Shown: positions 46,190-54,893, counted from the first letter of the stretch. The stretch is 64,000 nt of DNA from Bradyrhizobium sp. dw_78 (GCF_018449525.1 NZ_JAAVUS010000001.1:62001-126000); one strand, 5' to 3'. The notes: generated by a model from the letters alone, not told the origin. Made by a program: numbers and translations.

Positions 46190-46644
46190 CATGTCCCGCG
46201 TCATCCCGCACCCGCAAGAGGGGCGTATCGCGATCGTCACGGACGTTGGGCGCGGGAAGCGGTGGACGCGGCAGCGGCGAGAGACGAACGCCGGTGAACG
46301 CGGACGGCGAAGCCGTGTGGTCCTGACGCCCCGACGCTGGCGTCAAGTTGGCGATGATGCCTGCGCATCACGCTGGCGACGGTGACAATAAAGCCCGGTC
46401 ACCGGGGAGAGCGCGGAGTAAGCCGTTAAAACCATTGCGCAGGGAAGGCCGGGCTGTCCCGGTGTACCTGTGGTGACGAACTCGTGTGCTTATCTATTTT
46501 GCACGCGAGGCTGCGGGTGCAACGGGCACCCGGCCTTCCCCGCGCCCTCACTTGAGGCGCGCGCTGCGCCCTCTGTTCTCGGGCGAGCGATTACCGCATG
46601 ACTCGGGCGTGTTGCGCTGCGGGATCGCGGGCCTGCGTCTCTTG
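46190..46644. repeat. Noncoding dispersed repeat segment
   Basis: No credible gene. The order of blocks (CGTATCGCGATCGTCACG, GTGTGGTCCTGACGCCCC, AAGCCCGGTCACCGGGGAG, GAGGCTGCGGGTGCAACGGG) is one I recall as a long repeated noncoding segment in Bradyrhizobium and relatives. That identification is from memory and needs a search. Confidence 0.5.
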
Positions 46645-46719
46645 CGTCATTGCCGGGCTTGACCCGGCAATCCTTCACTTGAAGAAGACTTTTTCTCGAT
46701 GGATGCGCGGGTCAAGCCC
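46645..46719. repeat. Left part of a host palindromic repeat interrupted by the mobile element
   Basis: Begins CGTCATTGCCGGGCTTGACC at 46645 and reaches ...GGATGCGCGGGTCAAGCCC at 46719. The expected closing arm is not next to it but at 57681-57690 (GTGCATGACG). Joined, the outer 29 bases at each end are inverted repeats at 23 of 29 positions. This defines the pre-insertion sequence. Confidence 0.85.
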
Positions 46720-46740
46720 CGGCTTTGACCGAAACTGACA
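46697..46740. other. attL of the mobilizable element
   Basis: Host side ends GGGTCAA, then core GCCC (46716-46719), then element side CGGCTTTGACCGAAACTGAC. The element side is a near inverted repeat of the right inner end (16 of 20), as expected for the two P half-sites of a serine-integrase attP. Confidence 0.88.
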
Positions 46741-48406
46741 ATCGGGTTGAGGCGGTGTCAGGGGCGGGTTTGTAGCCGGGTTTTCCGGTGCGGTCGATCC
46801 AGTCGAGAATGGCGCCAAGCTCGCCTTGCAGGGTGACGGAGAGGTCGCGGCGCGTCGGGCCGGGTGTGATGACGATGCGGTCGATGATCTCACGGATGGC
46901 CTCGGCCGCCTCCGCAGCGTCGTCGGGATGGGCGAGCGCGGCGGTCAGGCGTTCGATCCTGCGCTGGTAGGTCTCGGCGATGCCGGGGTGCATATCGGGA
47001 ACGTCCTTCGGGGCGTCCGACATGCGGGCGGTGAGGCTGTCCTGTCTGGCCTCAAGCTCGGTGAGCCGGTCGGACAGCGCACGGTGCCAGCCGCCTTGCT
47101 CGATGACGCGCACGATCTCGGCAATGGCCTTGGCCGTCTCGGCAAGCTCGCGGCGTGTGGCGTCGGCTGTATTGCGGCGCTCACGATTGAGCCGATTGGT
47201 TTCTTGCGTATAGGCGCGCATGGCTTCCGCCGCCATTTCCGGTGTCATCATGCGCTCGCGCAGCCCGGTCAGCACGCGAGTTTCCAGCGCATGGCGGGCG
47301 ATGGTTCGGACATTGTCGCAGCCGTTGCCCAAGACATGGTTGGTGCAGGCGTAGCGATCCTGCCCGCGCCGGGCATAGGAGCCGCCGCAACAGCCGCAGA
47401 ACAACAGACCGGACAGCAAAGTGCGCGGACGGTGGGTGGCGTTCATTGCGCCATTCCTGGCGAGGCTGCGCTTCGTGCCCTCGCGCGCTGCCTCGATCCG
47501 GCTCTTGTAGCGCGCCGTCAACTCGTCCTGCTGTGCCTTGGCGGCATCCCATAGCTCCTGTGGCACGATGCGAAGCTCGGGGGCCTCCGAGCGTATCCAT
47601 TCGCTTTCAGGATTGAGCCGATAGGCGAAGTGGCCGGTGTCGGGGTTCTTGAGTTTTCGCTGCCTGTTCCAGCGGATCACGCCGACATAGAGTTCGCAAT
47701 TCAGGATGCCCGAACTGATGATCCGGTTGCCCCGGATCGTGGTGTCGTTCCAGCGGTTTCCGGTCGGGCTTGGGATGCCGTCGCGGTTCAAATCGGCGGC
47801 GATGCGCTGCGGCCCCTTGCCGGCGACATATTCGCGGAAGATGCGTCGCACGATCTCGGCCTGCTCCTCGATGATTTCGCGTTCGCCCCGGATCGGCTCG
47901 CCGCGCGCGTCGAGCTGGTGGACGACGCGGTAGCCATAGGCATTGCCGCCGCCGATCTTGCCCGCCTCGATGCGCCCCCGGATGCCGCGATGGGTCTTGA
48001 TGGCGAGGTCTTTGAGAAAGAGCGCGTTCATGGTGCCCTTGAGGCCGACATGAAGTTCGTTGATCTCGCCTTCGGAGAGGGTAACGATGGTGACGCCCGC
48101 GAAGCGCAGGCGCTTGAAGACGCCTGCAACGTCCTCCTGATCGCGGCTGATGCGGTCCAGCGCTTCGGACAGCACCATGTCGAACCGGCCCGCCTGCGCG
48201 TCGGCCAGCAGCGACTGGATGCCCGAACGGATGAGCGATGCGCCGGAGATGGCGCGGTCGGAATAGCACTCCACGACGGTCCAGCCTTCGCGCGCCGCGC
48301 GCTCGCGGCACTGACGCAATTGATCCTCAATGGAGGCTTCGCGCTGATTGTCGGAAGAATAGCGGGCGTAGAGGGCGACGCGGGGCGTCGGACGGGTGGC
48401 GGTCAT
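46712..48406 (-). CDS. Large serine recombinase (integrase of the mobilizable element)
   Basis: 564 residues. Resolvase domain with catalytic Ser17 in LYARYSSDNQREASIEDQLRQ and the DRISRDQEDVAGVFKRL helix; recombinase domain (GNAYGYRVVHQLDARGEP, FREYVAGKGPQRIAADLNRDGIPSPTG); zinc ribbon SGLLFCGCCGG ... YACTNHVLGNGCDN; and a C-terminal coiled coil. It catalyses integration between attP and attB. Its last codons cross the attL core, and the TGA at 46712-46714 is in host DNA. In the circular form the frame would continue 13 codons (GFDRNRHLLAVEI) before TAA at 57634. Confidence 0.96.
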   Translation of the reverse strand: MTATRPTPRVALYARYSSDNQREASIEDQLRQCRERAAREGWTVVECYSDRAISGASLIRSGIQSLLADAQAGRFDMVLSEALDRISRDQEDVAGVFKRLRFAGVTIVTLSEGEINELHVGLKGTMNALFLKDLAIKTHRGIRGRIEAGKIGGGNAYGYRVVHQLDARGEPIRGEREIIEEQAEIVRRIFREYVAGKGPQRIAADLNRDGIPSPTGNRWNDTTIRGNRIISSGILNCELYVGVIRWNRQRKLKNPDTGHFAYRLNPESEWIRSEAPELRIVPQELWDAAKAQQDELTARYKSRIEAAREGTKRSLARNGAMNATHRPRTLLSGLLFCGCCGGSYARRGQDRYACTNHVLGNGCDNVRTIARHALETRVLTGLRERMMTPEMAAEAMRAYTQETNRLNRERRNTADATRRELAETAKAIAEIVRVIEQGGWHRALSDRLTELEARQDSLTARMSDAPKDVPDMHPGIAETYQRRIERLTAALAHPDDAAEAAEAIREIIDRIVITPGPTRRDLSVTLQGELGAILDWIDRTGKPGYKPAPDTASTRLSVSVKAGA

Positions 48407-48419
48407 CGGGGCGATCCTT

Positions 48420-48653
48420 TCACTCGGTATCGGCCCCGTCCTCCGTTTTCTCGGACACGATGGGCCTGTTGTCGTTTGCGGCGGTCAGCCGCTCGAAATC
48501 CTCGCGCGCCATGCGGCGGCCGATGATGCGGGCCAGCGTCAGCGCCACACGGTCGATCTTATCCCAAGTCTCCGCGCTCGACTTGTCGGCATCCGGTGCG
48601 CCATTGTTATCGTTCGCCGGTTTGAATCGTTCTGGCTCGGTGTTGTCTTCCAT
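48420..48653 (-). CDS. Small acidic protein upstream of the integrase
   Basis: 77 residues, 13 bp before the integrase start and so in one transcript with it. Acidic and disordered at both ends, with a central helix (WDKIDRVALTLARIIGRRMAREDFERL). Position and size would suit an excision-direction factor, but there is no sequence evidence for that. Its promoter region contains one of two 34-bp element repeats. Confidence 0.7.
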   Translation of the reverse strand: MEDNTEPERFKPANDNNGAPDADKSSAETWDKIDRVALTLARIIGRRMAREDFERLTAANDNRPIVSEKTEDGADTE

Positions 48654-48735
48654 GCCGTTTCCCGCACTGTTTTTCGAGACAAACAGGCATGAAGCGGCGG
48701 CGAAACCGGAATGAAAAGACCTGATCTCACTTCGT

Positions 48736-48769
48736 CGTACGATCGGCGGTAAATACTTGCGAACGGCGG
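48736..48769 (-). promoter_or_regulatory. 34-bp promoter repeat, copy A
   Basis: On the minus strand it begins CCGCCGTTCGCAAG and ends CCGATCGTACG. It is 31/34 identical to 50322-50355 and lies 83 bp before the 77-residue gene. It contains CCGCCG twice, 20 bp apart, that is two helical turns, suggesting a dimer-of-dimers binding site. Confidence 0.75.
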
Positions 48770-48804
48770 CATTTGCGTAGATCGCTTCCTACGCATCACG
48801 TTAC

Positions 48805-49116
48805 TCATGCTGCGCGCTTCTTCAACGGACGTGCGCGCGCGATTCGCTCGCGCTCCTTCGGCGTGTTCATCACCTCCCAAAGATCGCTGCGCCGCTGCAC
48901 GTTGAGCCAGAAGTCCGGGCTGTTGCCGAAGACGCGGGCCAGGATCAAGGCCGTCGCGGCAGTCACATTCCTGCGGTTGCCGCACAACTCGTTGACGTGC
49001 TTGCGCTGAACGCCCATCGCCTCGGCGAGCGCGCCCTGCGTCAGGCCCATCGGCTCCATGAACTCTTCGCTCAAAATCTCGCCGACAGTCGCCGGCTTGC
49101 GCTTGGTGGTCAGCAT
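48805..49116 (-). CDS. higA: HigA-like antitoxin (XRE family)
   Basis: 103 residues. Helix-turn-helix of the HigA addiction-antidote family: VGEILSEEFMEPMGLTQGALAEAMGVQRKHVNELC, then ALILARVFGNSPDFWLNVQRRSDLW. It follows the toxin gene by 13 bp, the reversed toxin-first order typical of higBA. It neutralises HigB and represses the operon. Confidence 0.93.
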   Translation of the reverse strand: MLTTKRKPATVGEILSEEFMEPMGLTQGALAEAMGVQRKHVNELCGNRRNVTAATALILARVFGNSPDFWLNVQRRSDLWEVMNTPKERERIARARPLKKRAA

Positions 49117-49129
49117 GGTTGCCTCGCTC

Positions 49130-49426
49130 TTATCGGTAGCTGTGATCGTCTAGATAAATCCCGTCTGCCTCGCCGCGCTCGCCATCCCAGCGGAAAATCA
49201 GCCGCCATTGCTGATTTACACGGATCGAATGAAACCCCGCCAGATTGCCGCGCAGCTTCTCGAAGTGATTGCTGGGCGGCACGCGCAAGTCCTGATCGGC
49301 CACGGCGTCGTCGATCATCTGGAGCTTTCTGAACAATCGGGCTTCAAGATCAGGTGGGATATTGCGAGAACGGGCATCGTCCACGAAGAAAGCCCGCAAC
49401 CAGCCGTCCCGAAAGCCGACGATCAT
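49130..49426 (-). CDS. higB: HigB-like toxin (RelE superfamily mRNA nuclease)
   Basis: 98 residues. IVGFRDGWLRAFFVDDARSRNIPPDLEARLFRKLQMIDDA, LRVPPSNHFEKLRGNLAGFHSIRVNQQWRLIFRW and the closing DGIYLDDHSYR are characteristic of HigB/RelE toxins that cut mRNA on the ribosome. It probably stabilises the mobile element by post-segregational killing. The upstream 359 bp contains its promoter. Confidence 0.94.
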   Translation of the reverse strand: MIVGFRDGWLRAFFVDDARSRNIPPDLEARLFRKLQMIDDAVADQDLRVPPSNHFEKLRGNLAGFHSIRVNQQWRLIFRWDGERGEADGIYLDDHSYR

Positions 49427-49785
49427 TCCGTCACTCCAGCTTCGAGTAGTTGTACCACCCTATAACTCAATCTTCAAGGATAACTTCGGCTTGTCTACAG
49501 CGCCGCTCTTTCTCCCCTCCGGAACGCGAGCGCGACCGCGCCCACAATCCACCCTGGTCTGCTTGACAAGCCATCACCGGGGCGGCGGCATCCGGTCAAT
49601 GCTGGCGCGAAGCGCCACCGCGCAGCGGCTCGGCATTGACGGGGTGGCGGCGCTCCGGTCCCATATCCGCAAGCAGCACCGTCCGCGCCGGGAGCGCGGC
49701 ACAAACACCTGCACCATCGTCATCCGCCTCGCCGTCGGTCATGGAAGTCGCACTCGCCTCTCCGACGCGGTGCCTATCCCGGCTT
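49427..49785. other. Gene-free stretch upstream of higB
   Basis: Short open frames exist on both strands (for example minus 49596-49832) but none has a ribosome site plus a recognisable protein. GC-rich, possibly a decayed small gene. It should hold the higBA promoter near 49440-49480, where the sequence becomes AT-rich. Confidence 0.4.
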
Positions 49786-50004
49786 TTACCCACGGCTAGT
49801 CTTGCCGTTGGCGAGATCGACGATGAAGCCATTGGCTAGACGCACGCCGATAATCACGTCGTCCAATCGGTAGTTATTGTTGTTGCCTCTGAGGCGATAG
49901 CCTGCGTCCTCTACGACACGGACATCGAACCATTGATGAGGTGCGGTCTGGCCCCAGTATTTGCTACGTCGCTTGATGCGCGCTACGAGTTGCTGGTCCA
50001 TCAT
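49786..50004 (-). CDS. Small conserved protein of the mobile element
   Basis: 72 residues from ATG 50004 (or 50001), after GGAG. Sequence features: KRRSKYWGQTAPHQWFDVRVVEDAGYRLRGN, NYRLDDVIIGVRLANGFIVDLAN. A likely beta-rich fold; not recognised. It starts 1 bp after the AlpA stop, so the two are co-transcribed. Confidence 0.7.
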   Translation of the reverse strand: MMDQQLVARIKRRSKYWGQTAPHQWFDVRVVEDAGYRLRGNNNNYRLDDVIIGVRLANGFIVDLANGKTSRG

Positions 50005-50005
50005 G

Positions 50006-50230
50006 TCAGTCTCCGTTTGGGTGAAAACCGGATAGGCATGTCGGACGCCACGCCGCGGGATCGGCGATCCAGCGGTTGATGTCGGATTCGCGCCAGCCTG
50101 CGCCGTTGACGCTGATCCTGAGTTGGGCCGGGAACGTGCCCTCGGCGATCTTGCGGTAGATGGTGGATCGGGACAGGCCGGTACGGGCAAGAACGGTGTT
50201 CAGGCGGACGATACGATCTGGTTCGCGCAT
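50006..50230 (-). CDS. AlpA-like excisionase/regulator
   Basis: 74 residues from ATG 50230, preceded by GGGAGG; the longer frame to 50383 runs through the promoter repeat. MerR-type helix-turn-helix of the AlpA family: IVRLNTVLARTGLSRSTIYRKIAEGTFPAQLRI followed by AGWRESDINRWIAD. AlpA proteins activate excision or element gene expression. It may bind the 34-bp repeats upstream of itself and of the 77-residue gene. Confidence 0.9.
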   Translation of the reverse strand: MREPDRIVRLNTVLARTGLSRSTIYRKIAEGTFPAQLRISVNGAGWRESDINRWIADPAAWRPTCLSGFHPNGD

Positions 50231-50321
50231 GGAAACGCTGCCTCCCGCTGACTGCTCCTGATCCAGACAGAGCAAACAGTGACGCGCGTGCAAGAGTATT
50301 TTTCGCCTCGTCGTAGCGTGG

Positions 50322-50355
50322 CGTACAATCGGCGGCAAATACTTGCGATCGGCGG
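50322..50355 (-). promoter_or_regulatory. 34-bp promoter repeat, copy B
   Basis: 31/34 identical to 48736-48769; on the minus strand CCGCCGATCGCAAG through CCGATTGTACG. It lies 92 bp before the AlpA start, a distance close to copy A's 83 bp from its own gene. The constant spacing points to a shared operator rather than random duplication. Confidence 0.75.
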
Positions 50356-50398
50356 AATCAATCGCCCAAAAGGGTGCAGACAACGATCCGCATCAAAA

Positions 50399-53300
50399 TC
50401 AGATTCCGATCCCGCGTCCTCTGCCAAGGCCGATGCCGTGATTGAAGGCGAGTTCTGCACCGAGGCGGCGGCCTGTTTCGATCTGAATTCCGAGCTGCTG
50501 CTTGCGGCTCGCGAGGATGGATTCCAGTTGCGGATCGCGCTCCAGGCTCTTGGCCATGTCGCCCATCGCCGCCCGCGTGGATTTGTAGCCGGACATGTCG
50601 CCCGCCTGATACTGGCGCTGGCTCGTGTGGTCGAGTTTCTGCCAGCGCTCCACGAAGCGGTCGGCGCGGCGAGCCGGATCGGTTCGGATTTCGGTCTCTA
50701 ACTGGAGCGCGCGGATCACGCGATTGAGCCGGCCCGATCCTGCCTCGCGGACAAGGTCCGGGTCTCTGGCGTAAGCCGCTTCGGCATCGCGCCAGCCGTG
50801 GGGCCGCACATCCTCGAACGCTTTCCGCGCGTCGGTCAGTTCGCGCATCTGATCGGGGCTCGCCTTGCCGCCAGCATCCTCCATGCTGAAGATCGCGTCC
50901 ACGGCGCGGGCATGACGTTTCAGCACATCGGTCCGGGCGCGACGCAACTCGGCTTCGCGATCTTCGGCAACATCGCGTGCGGGCTGCACTGATGTCGCAG
51001 CCCTCACGGGCGCGGGGGTTTCGCGCTGCGCCTCCACACCGGCGCTTCCCCTTTCCGGCCGCTCTCCAGCGCCCGGACCGGGCGCACCGTCAGCGGGCAC
51101 GCGCAGGCCGTCGAACATGCCGCGCACGCTCTCGGGTACGATCTTCCTGACGATCTCGGCGATGCGTTCGCGGAAGGTGATGCCGCGCCGCTCGGCATAG
51201 CTCTGCGCCGGATCGGCGCGCTCGTAATCGGAGGCCATGTCCTTCGCCCGGTCGCGCGACAGGGTGCGGACAAGCCGGTCCTGACCGGTGAAGTCAGCGC
51301 GGCCGTAATGCAGGTCCATGCCGTCACGATGCCGCGACAGCGCGACATAGCTGCCGTGGGCGTCCATCCCCGGCGTAGCCAGCACATGGGTGCGGTCCAC
51401 TGTCATACCCTGCGCCTTGTGAATGGTCGCGGCATAGCCGTGGTCGATGCGGTTGTAATCCTTCAGGTCGAAGTCAACGGAACGGCCATCGTCGATGCGC
51501 ACGGTCATGGACTGCGCGCTGACCTGTTCGATGGTCCCGAGCGTGCCGTTCTTCACGCTGAGCCCGCGTTCGTTTTGCAGGAACATGACGCGATCCCCGG
51601 CCGCAAAACTGCGCGCGCCGCGCTCGACCGTGACGCGAACATCCTCGCCCAGGTCGCCAGCCGCCCGCATTCGCGCCCGCGCCCTCTCGTTGAGGGCGCG
51701 GACCTCATCATTGGTGTGAGTGAGGATGATGCGGCTGCGATCCGGCGCGGCCTCCCGGTCGCGGTCCCAGCGGTCGATCAGGTCGTCGCGCGCCTGCTCG
51801 CGGGACGCAGCCTCATGCACCATGCCGTGACGGTCATAGGCGTGGATCGCATCGCCGGTCCTGCCGGTCGCCAGGTCTCGCGTGGCGTCGCGCTGCCAAT
51901 CTTCATGCTGACGGCGCACGGCGCTGATTTCGACGCCGCCGTGACGCTCATGCATCGAGCGGAACGCTGCGCCGGCTTCGATCGCTTGCAACTGCTGCGG
52001 ATCGCCGACCAGCACGACCTTTGCGCCAGCCTCGGCGGCATGGGACAACACGCGCTCCAACTGGCGCGTGCCGACCATACCGGCCTCGTCGATGACCAGA
52101 ATGTCGCGGCTGGTGAGCATGTCGCGGCCCTGGCCCCAGCCATGCTCCATGCTGGCGATGGTGCGTGACGCGATACCCGATCCGCTTTCCAGACTCTCGG
52201 CGGCGATGCCGGACAGCGCCGCGCCCCGGACCTCGTAGCCGGCAGCCTCCCAGGCTTCCCGCGCCACGCCCAGCATCGCGCTTTTTCCCGTCCCGGCATA
52301 GCCGACGACGATGCCGAGATCGCGGCTATCCGTGACATGCGCCAGCGCATCGACCTGCTCGCCGGACAGGACAAGGCCGCGTGCTTCCGCACGCGCAAGG
52401 ACGTCGAGCTTGTCCCTGTCATTGACCTCGTGCCGTTCCCGTTCCGCCATGAGTTCGGCGGCGCGGTGCAGGCGCTGTTCGGCCTCGATCATGTCGCGCG
52501 TTGTGAACCGATCCTCCCCACGTCCGTCCTGGCCGAGTTCGACCAGATCGGGCGCGTTGCGCATGGCGCCCATGACCTCATTGAACTGGTCGATGCCGTC
52601 GCTGTGCCGGTGGGCGAACATCGCCATGTCGCGGCGCGTGAAGGTCGATTGCTGATGGGTGATCGCGTCCAGTGCGACGGATGGATCGGCGATGATCCGC
52701 GCGCCGTTGTCGCGGGCGATTTCGCGGTGCATGTCCGCACGGTCGGCGGCCTCGATCCCTTCGCCCTCGATGCGTTGCGCGGGCGCGCCGATCTGGCTTT
52801 GCGGTTCCAGCGCGATGCCTTGCGCCTCAAGGCTGCGATGATCGATCCGCGCGTCGATATCGAGTTCGGCCAGGCGTTCGTTGGCAAGCTCGGCCCAACG
52901 TTCGCGCCAGCGCTCCACCATCTCTGTGCGGTTCCAGTCTCGCACCTTCGGGCCGAAGCTGGTCTCGTCCGCATTCACGCTGACTTGGCGCATCGTCAGC
53001 ATGACATGGGCATGGGGTTTGGGCATCCCGTCCTCGCCGATGTCCCAATGCACGTTGAGATCGGCGATCATGCCTTGGTCCACGAATTCCGACTGCGCGA
53101 AGTCGCGGGCAAGCTCGATGGCCTGTGCCTCACTCATCTCGCGCGGAAGGGCGAACTCCACCTCGCGGGCAAGCTGCGCGTCCTTGCGCACCTCGAACGC
53201 CTCGACATCGTTCCAGAGGCGTTCGCGGTCGCTCCACGCCTCGGGAGCATTGTCCGGCAGCAGCACTTCGGAATGGACGACGCCGCGCTTGGCGGTAAAG

Positions 53301-53422
53301 TCTTGATCGCGGCCCTGCCGCTCGTCGCGCAGGCGCGAGGCCGAACGGTAGGCGGCGGACGCCACCGCGCTCTGGCCGGACTTGCGGCCGATGACCTTGA
53401 CGTGAAGATGATAGATCGCCAT
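50399..53422 (-). CDS. traA: Ti-type conjugative relaxase/helicase TraA
   Basis: 1,007 residues from ATG 53422 (MAIYHLHVKVIGRKSGQSAVASAAYRS), the canonical MobA/MobL start; a longer frame to 53557 would cross oriT. Relaxase domain with the metal histidines in VHWDIGEDGMPKPHAHVML, then RecD-like helicase with Walker A VVGYAGTGKSAML, Walker B ILVIDEAGMVG and the UvrD-C-type region GYAATIHKAQGMTVDRTHVLAT. It nicks oriT and unwinds the strand for transfer. No TraG coupling protein is present. Confidence 0.97.
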   Translation of the reverse strand: MAIYHLHVKVIGRKSGQSAVASAAYRSASRLRDERQGRDQDFTAKRGVVHSEVLLPDNAPEAWSDRERLWNDVEAFEVRKDAQLAREVEFALPREMSEAQAIELARDFAQSEFVDQGMIADLNVHWDIGEDGMPKPHAHVMLTMRQVSVNADETSFGPKVRDWNRTEMVERWRERWAELANERLAELDIDARIDHRSLEAQGIALEPQSQIGAPAQRIEGEGIEAADRADMHREIARDNGARIIADPSVALDAITHQQSTFTRRDMAMFAHRHSDGIDQFNEVMGAMRNAPDLVELGQDGRGEDRFTTRDMIEAEQRLHRAAELMAERERHEVNDRDKLDVLARAEARGLVLSGEQVDALAHVTDSRDLGIVVGYAGTGKSAMLGVAREAWEAAGYEVRGAALSGIAAESLESGSGIASRTIASMEHGWGQGRDMLTSRDILVIDEAGMVGTRQLERVLSHAAEAGAKVVLVGDPQQLQAIEAGAAFRSMHERHGGVEISAVRRQHEDWQRDATRDLATGRTGDAIHAYDRHGMVHEAASREQARDDLIDRWDRDREAAPDRSRIILTHTNDEVRALNERARARMRAAGDLGEDVRVTVERGARSFAAGDRVMFLQNERGLSVKNGTLGTIEQVSAQSMTVRIDDGRSVDFDLKDYNRIDHGYAATIHKAQGMTVDRTHVLATPGMDAHGSYVALSRHRDGMDLHYGRADFTGQDRLVRTLSRDRAKDMASDYERADPAQSYAERRGITFRERIAEIVRKIVPESVRGMFDGLRVPADGAPGPGAGERPERGSAGVEAQRETPAPVRAATSVQPARDVAEDREAELRRARTDVLKRHARAVDAIFSMEDAGGKASPDQMRELTDARKAFEDVRPHGWRDAEAAYARDPDLVREAGSGRLNRVIRALQLETEIRTDPARRADRFVERWQKLDHTSQRQYQAGDMSGYKSTRAAMGDMAKSLERDPQLESILASRKQQLGIQIETGRRLGAELAFNHGIGLGRGRGIGI

Positions 53423-53452
53423 CGCGATCGGATCATTGACACGCTCAAGCGC

Positions 53453-53480
53453 ACGTCGGAACGACGTATAAGCGCGCCCT
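53453..53480. other. Origin of transfer (oriT), Q-type nic region
   Basis: ACGTCG (53453-53458) and CGACGT (53462-53467) form an inverted repeat that directly precedes ATAAGCGCGCCCT. RSF1010 oriT has a hairpin followed by GTAAGTGCGCCCT with the nick, and rhizobial/Ti TraA oriT cores read GGGCGC..TTATACGTCG, which appears here on the minus strand. The site is 31 bp upstream of the traA start, between traA and the divergent traC. Confidence 0.88.
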
Positions 53481-53602
53481 CGAAATGAATTTCTCGGGAC
53501 TGCCCGCGCCGTCTCAAACCGTCTCGGCGACATTACAGCATTCCGAAAGGTGCCCAACTATCATCGCTGCATCGACAACTTGCAGAGACGACGGAGACAA
53601 CG

Positions 53603-53929
53603 ATGCGCAAGCCAAGAGACTTCGACGCGGAACTGATTGCACTTCAGGACAAAGCGCGTGACCTCAAAAGCCGAAAGGTCCAGCAACTTGGTGAGTTGGT
53701 CATTGCCACCGGCGCCGACATGTTCAGCGCCGAGGAACTGGCGGGCGCGCTGATCGTGCTGACCGAAACCAAAGATGCCGGAAAGAGGGAGGCATGGGCG
53801 AAGCGCGGAGCCGCGTTCTTTCAGAGACGGGCGCGGCGAACTTCATCGGCAACTGAGCGCGACGCTGGCGGCACTCAGGCGCAACCGGGTGGCGCGCAGC
53901 CGCCATCAGGCGGCTCGCGCCCGGCATGA
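53603..53929 (+). CDS. traC: Conjugal transfer protein TraC
   Basis: 108 residues; GGAG precedes ATG 53603. RDFDAELIALQDKARDLKSRKVQQLGELVIATGADMFSAEELAGALI matches the TraC/MobC-like accessory proteins of Ti-type transfer. The C-terminal 30 residues (GGTQAQPGGAQPPSGGSRPA) are low complexity. It assists TraA at oriT. Divergent from traA across oriT. Confidence 0.87.
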   Translation: MRKPRDFDAELIALQDKARDLKSRKVQQLGELVIATGADMFSAEELAGALIVLTETKDAGKREAWAKRGAAFFQRRARRTSSATERDAGGTQAQPGGAQPPSGGSRPA

Positions 53930-53930
53930 T

Positions 53931-54176
53931 ATGAGGACATGGCAGGTCGAACGCCGCAAGCGCACGCGGCATCTGATCGAACTCGGCGGTCTCGTCGTCA
54001 AGGCGGGCATCGTGGACCTGACCGGCGATGATCGCGCCATCATCTTCGGCGCGCTGCTCTGGATGGCTGACAAACTCAACAGTGAGGACGGTGAACGGGC
54101 GCGAGCGCTTTGGGCATCAAAGGGGAAATCGAGTTTGAAAGTGGTCGGCTACGATCGCCGGCGTGACACGCAATAA
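53931..54176 (+). CDS. traD: Conjugal transfer protein TraD
   Basis: 81 residues from ATG 53931, one base after the traC stop. Basic start MRTWQVERRKRTRHLIELGGLVVKAG, then ALLWMADKL, as in the 70-80 residue TraD of Ti-type plasmids. A small accessory of relaxosome formation. In-frame upstream codons are a shadow of traC. Confidence 0.87.
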   Translation: MRTWQVERRKRTRHLIELGGLVVKAGIVDLTGDDRAIIFGALLWMADKLNSEDGERARALWASKGKSSLKVVGYDRRRDTQ

Positions 54177-54380
54177 CGGGCTATGCGGAACGGCATAAAG
54201 CATCGATTGCCACATCAAGTCGGACCCTATAGAACGGATGCGGAACGAACGATCTGATAACGCAGGCTGTGATGGCTGGGCTGTTGCTAACTTCGTTCTC
54301 GACTATTGCGATAGCCGGGGCCGCAGGGTCCCTTTTCAAGAATCGGCGCTTCTATCGTGTGGGATACAAGTTCAGAACGA

Positions 54381-54893
54381 ATGGCAAACTTGCGGCAATC
54401 AATTCGCCCGATTCATACCGATATGCCCCTTCGGCAGGTATTGTCAGAAGACTTTCCAAGAGACTGTGCAGGGCTGCCGATTTCAGGCGGTTGGGGCTAC
54501 ACTCAGCCAGAAGCAATTGCTTTCATTCGTTCCCAATTTCCTCGTCCACAAGCTCCTGACTTTGTTGCACTCGAATATCATATCGCTCAGAAAATCATCT
54601 ATGAAGAACTCATAATTTTTCGCGCCAAAGATGACCGATTTTCCGGTATCGATATTACCCGAAAGGAACAACGCACGCTCGCCGACGGTGGCAAGAGATA
54701 TGACTGCCTCGAATTCAGCATTGCATGTTGGAGTGATTTCCATTGGGAGATTTTGAAAAAGGAATGGGAAGATAATGATGGTGGCCGCAATCCTAGCTTT
54801 GATAGGGAAGGTCATGCCGTCAAACGCAATGCCGCAAGGATCGATTATGAAAGATGCCTGTGGTTCGATATCACTGGAGTACTTTCCGACTAG
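54381..54893 (+). CDS. Cargo protein of unknown function (1)
   Basis: 170 residues from ATG 54381. Soluble; two segments stand out, VALEYHIAQKIIYEELIIFRAKDD and FSIACWSDFHWEILKKEWEDNDG. No known domain. AT-rich with a codon mix unlike the host. Overlapping short frames upstream (54238, 54269) are not supported. First cargo gene after traD, 204 bp away. Confidence 0.65.
   Translation: MANLRQSIRPIHTDMPLRQVLSEDFPRDCAGLPISGGWGYTQPEAIAFIRSQFPRPQAPDFVALEYHIAQKIIYEELIIFRAKDDRFSGIDITRKEQRTLADGGKRYDCLEFSIACWSDFHWEILKKEWEDNDGGRNPSFDREGHAVKRNAARIDYERCLWFDITGVLSD

Noticed and set aside
46190..46390. Short open frames in the repeat zone
   Set aside because: They coincide with a segment I recognise as noncoding dispersed repeat and are low-complexity Arg/Gly-rich.
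53423..53557. N-terminal extension of TraA
   Set aside because: It would run through the oriT hairpin and adds residues absent from the relaxase family.
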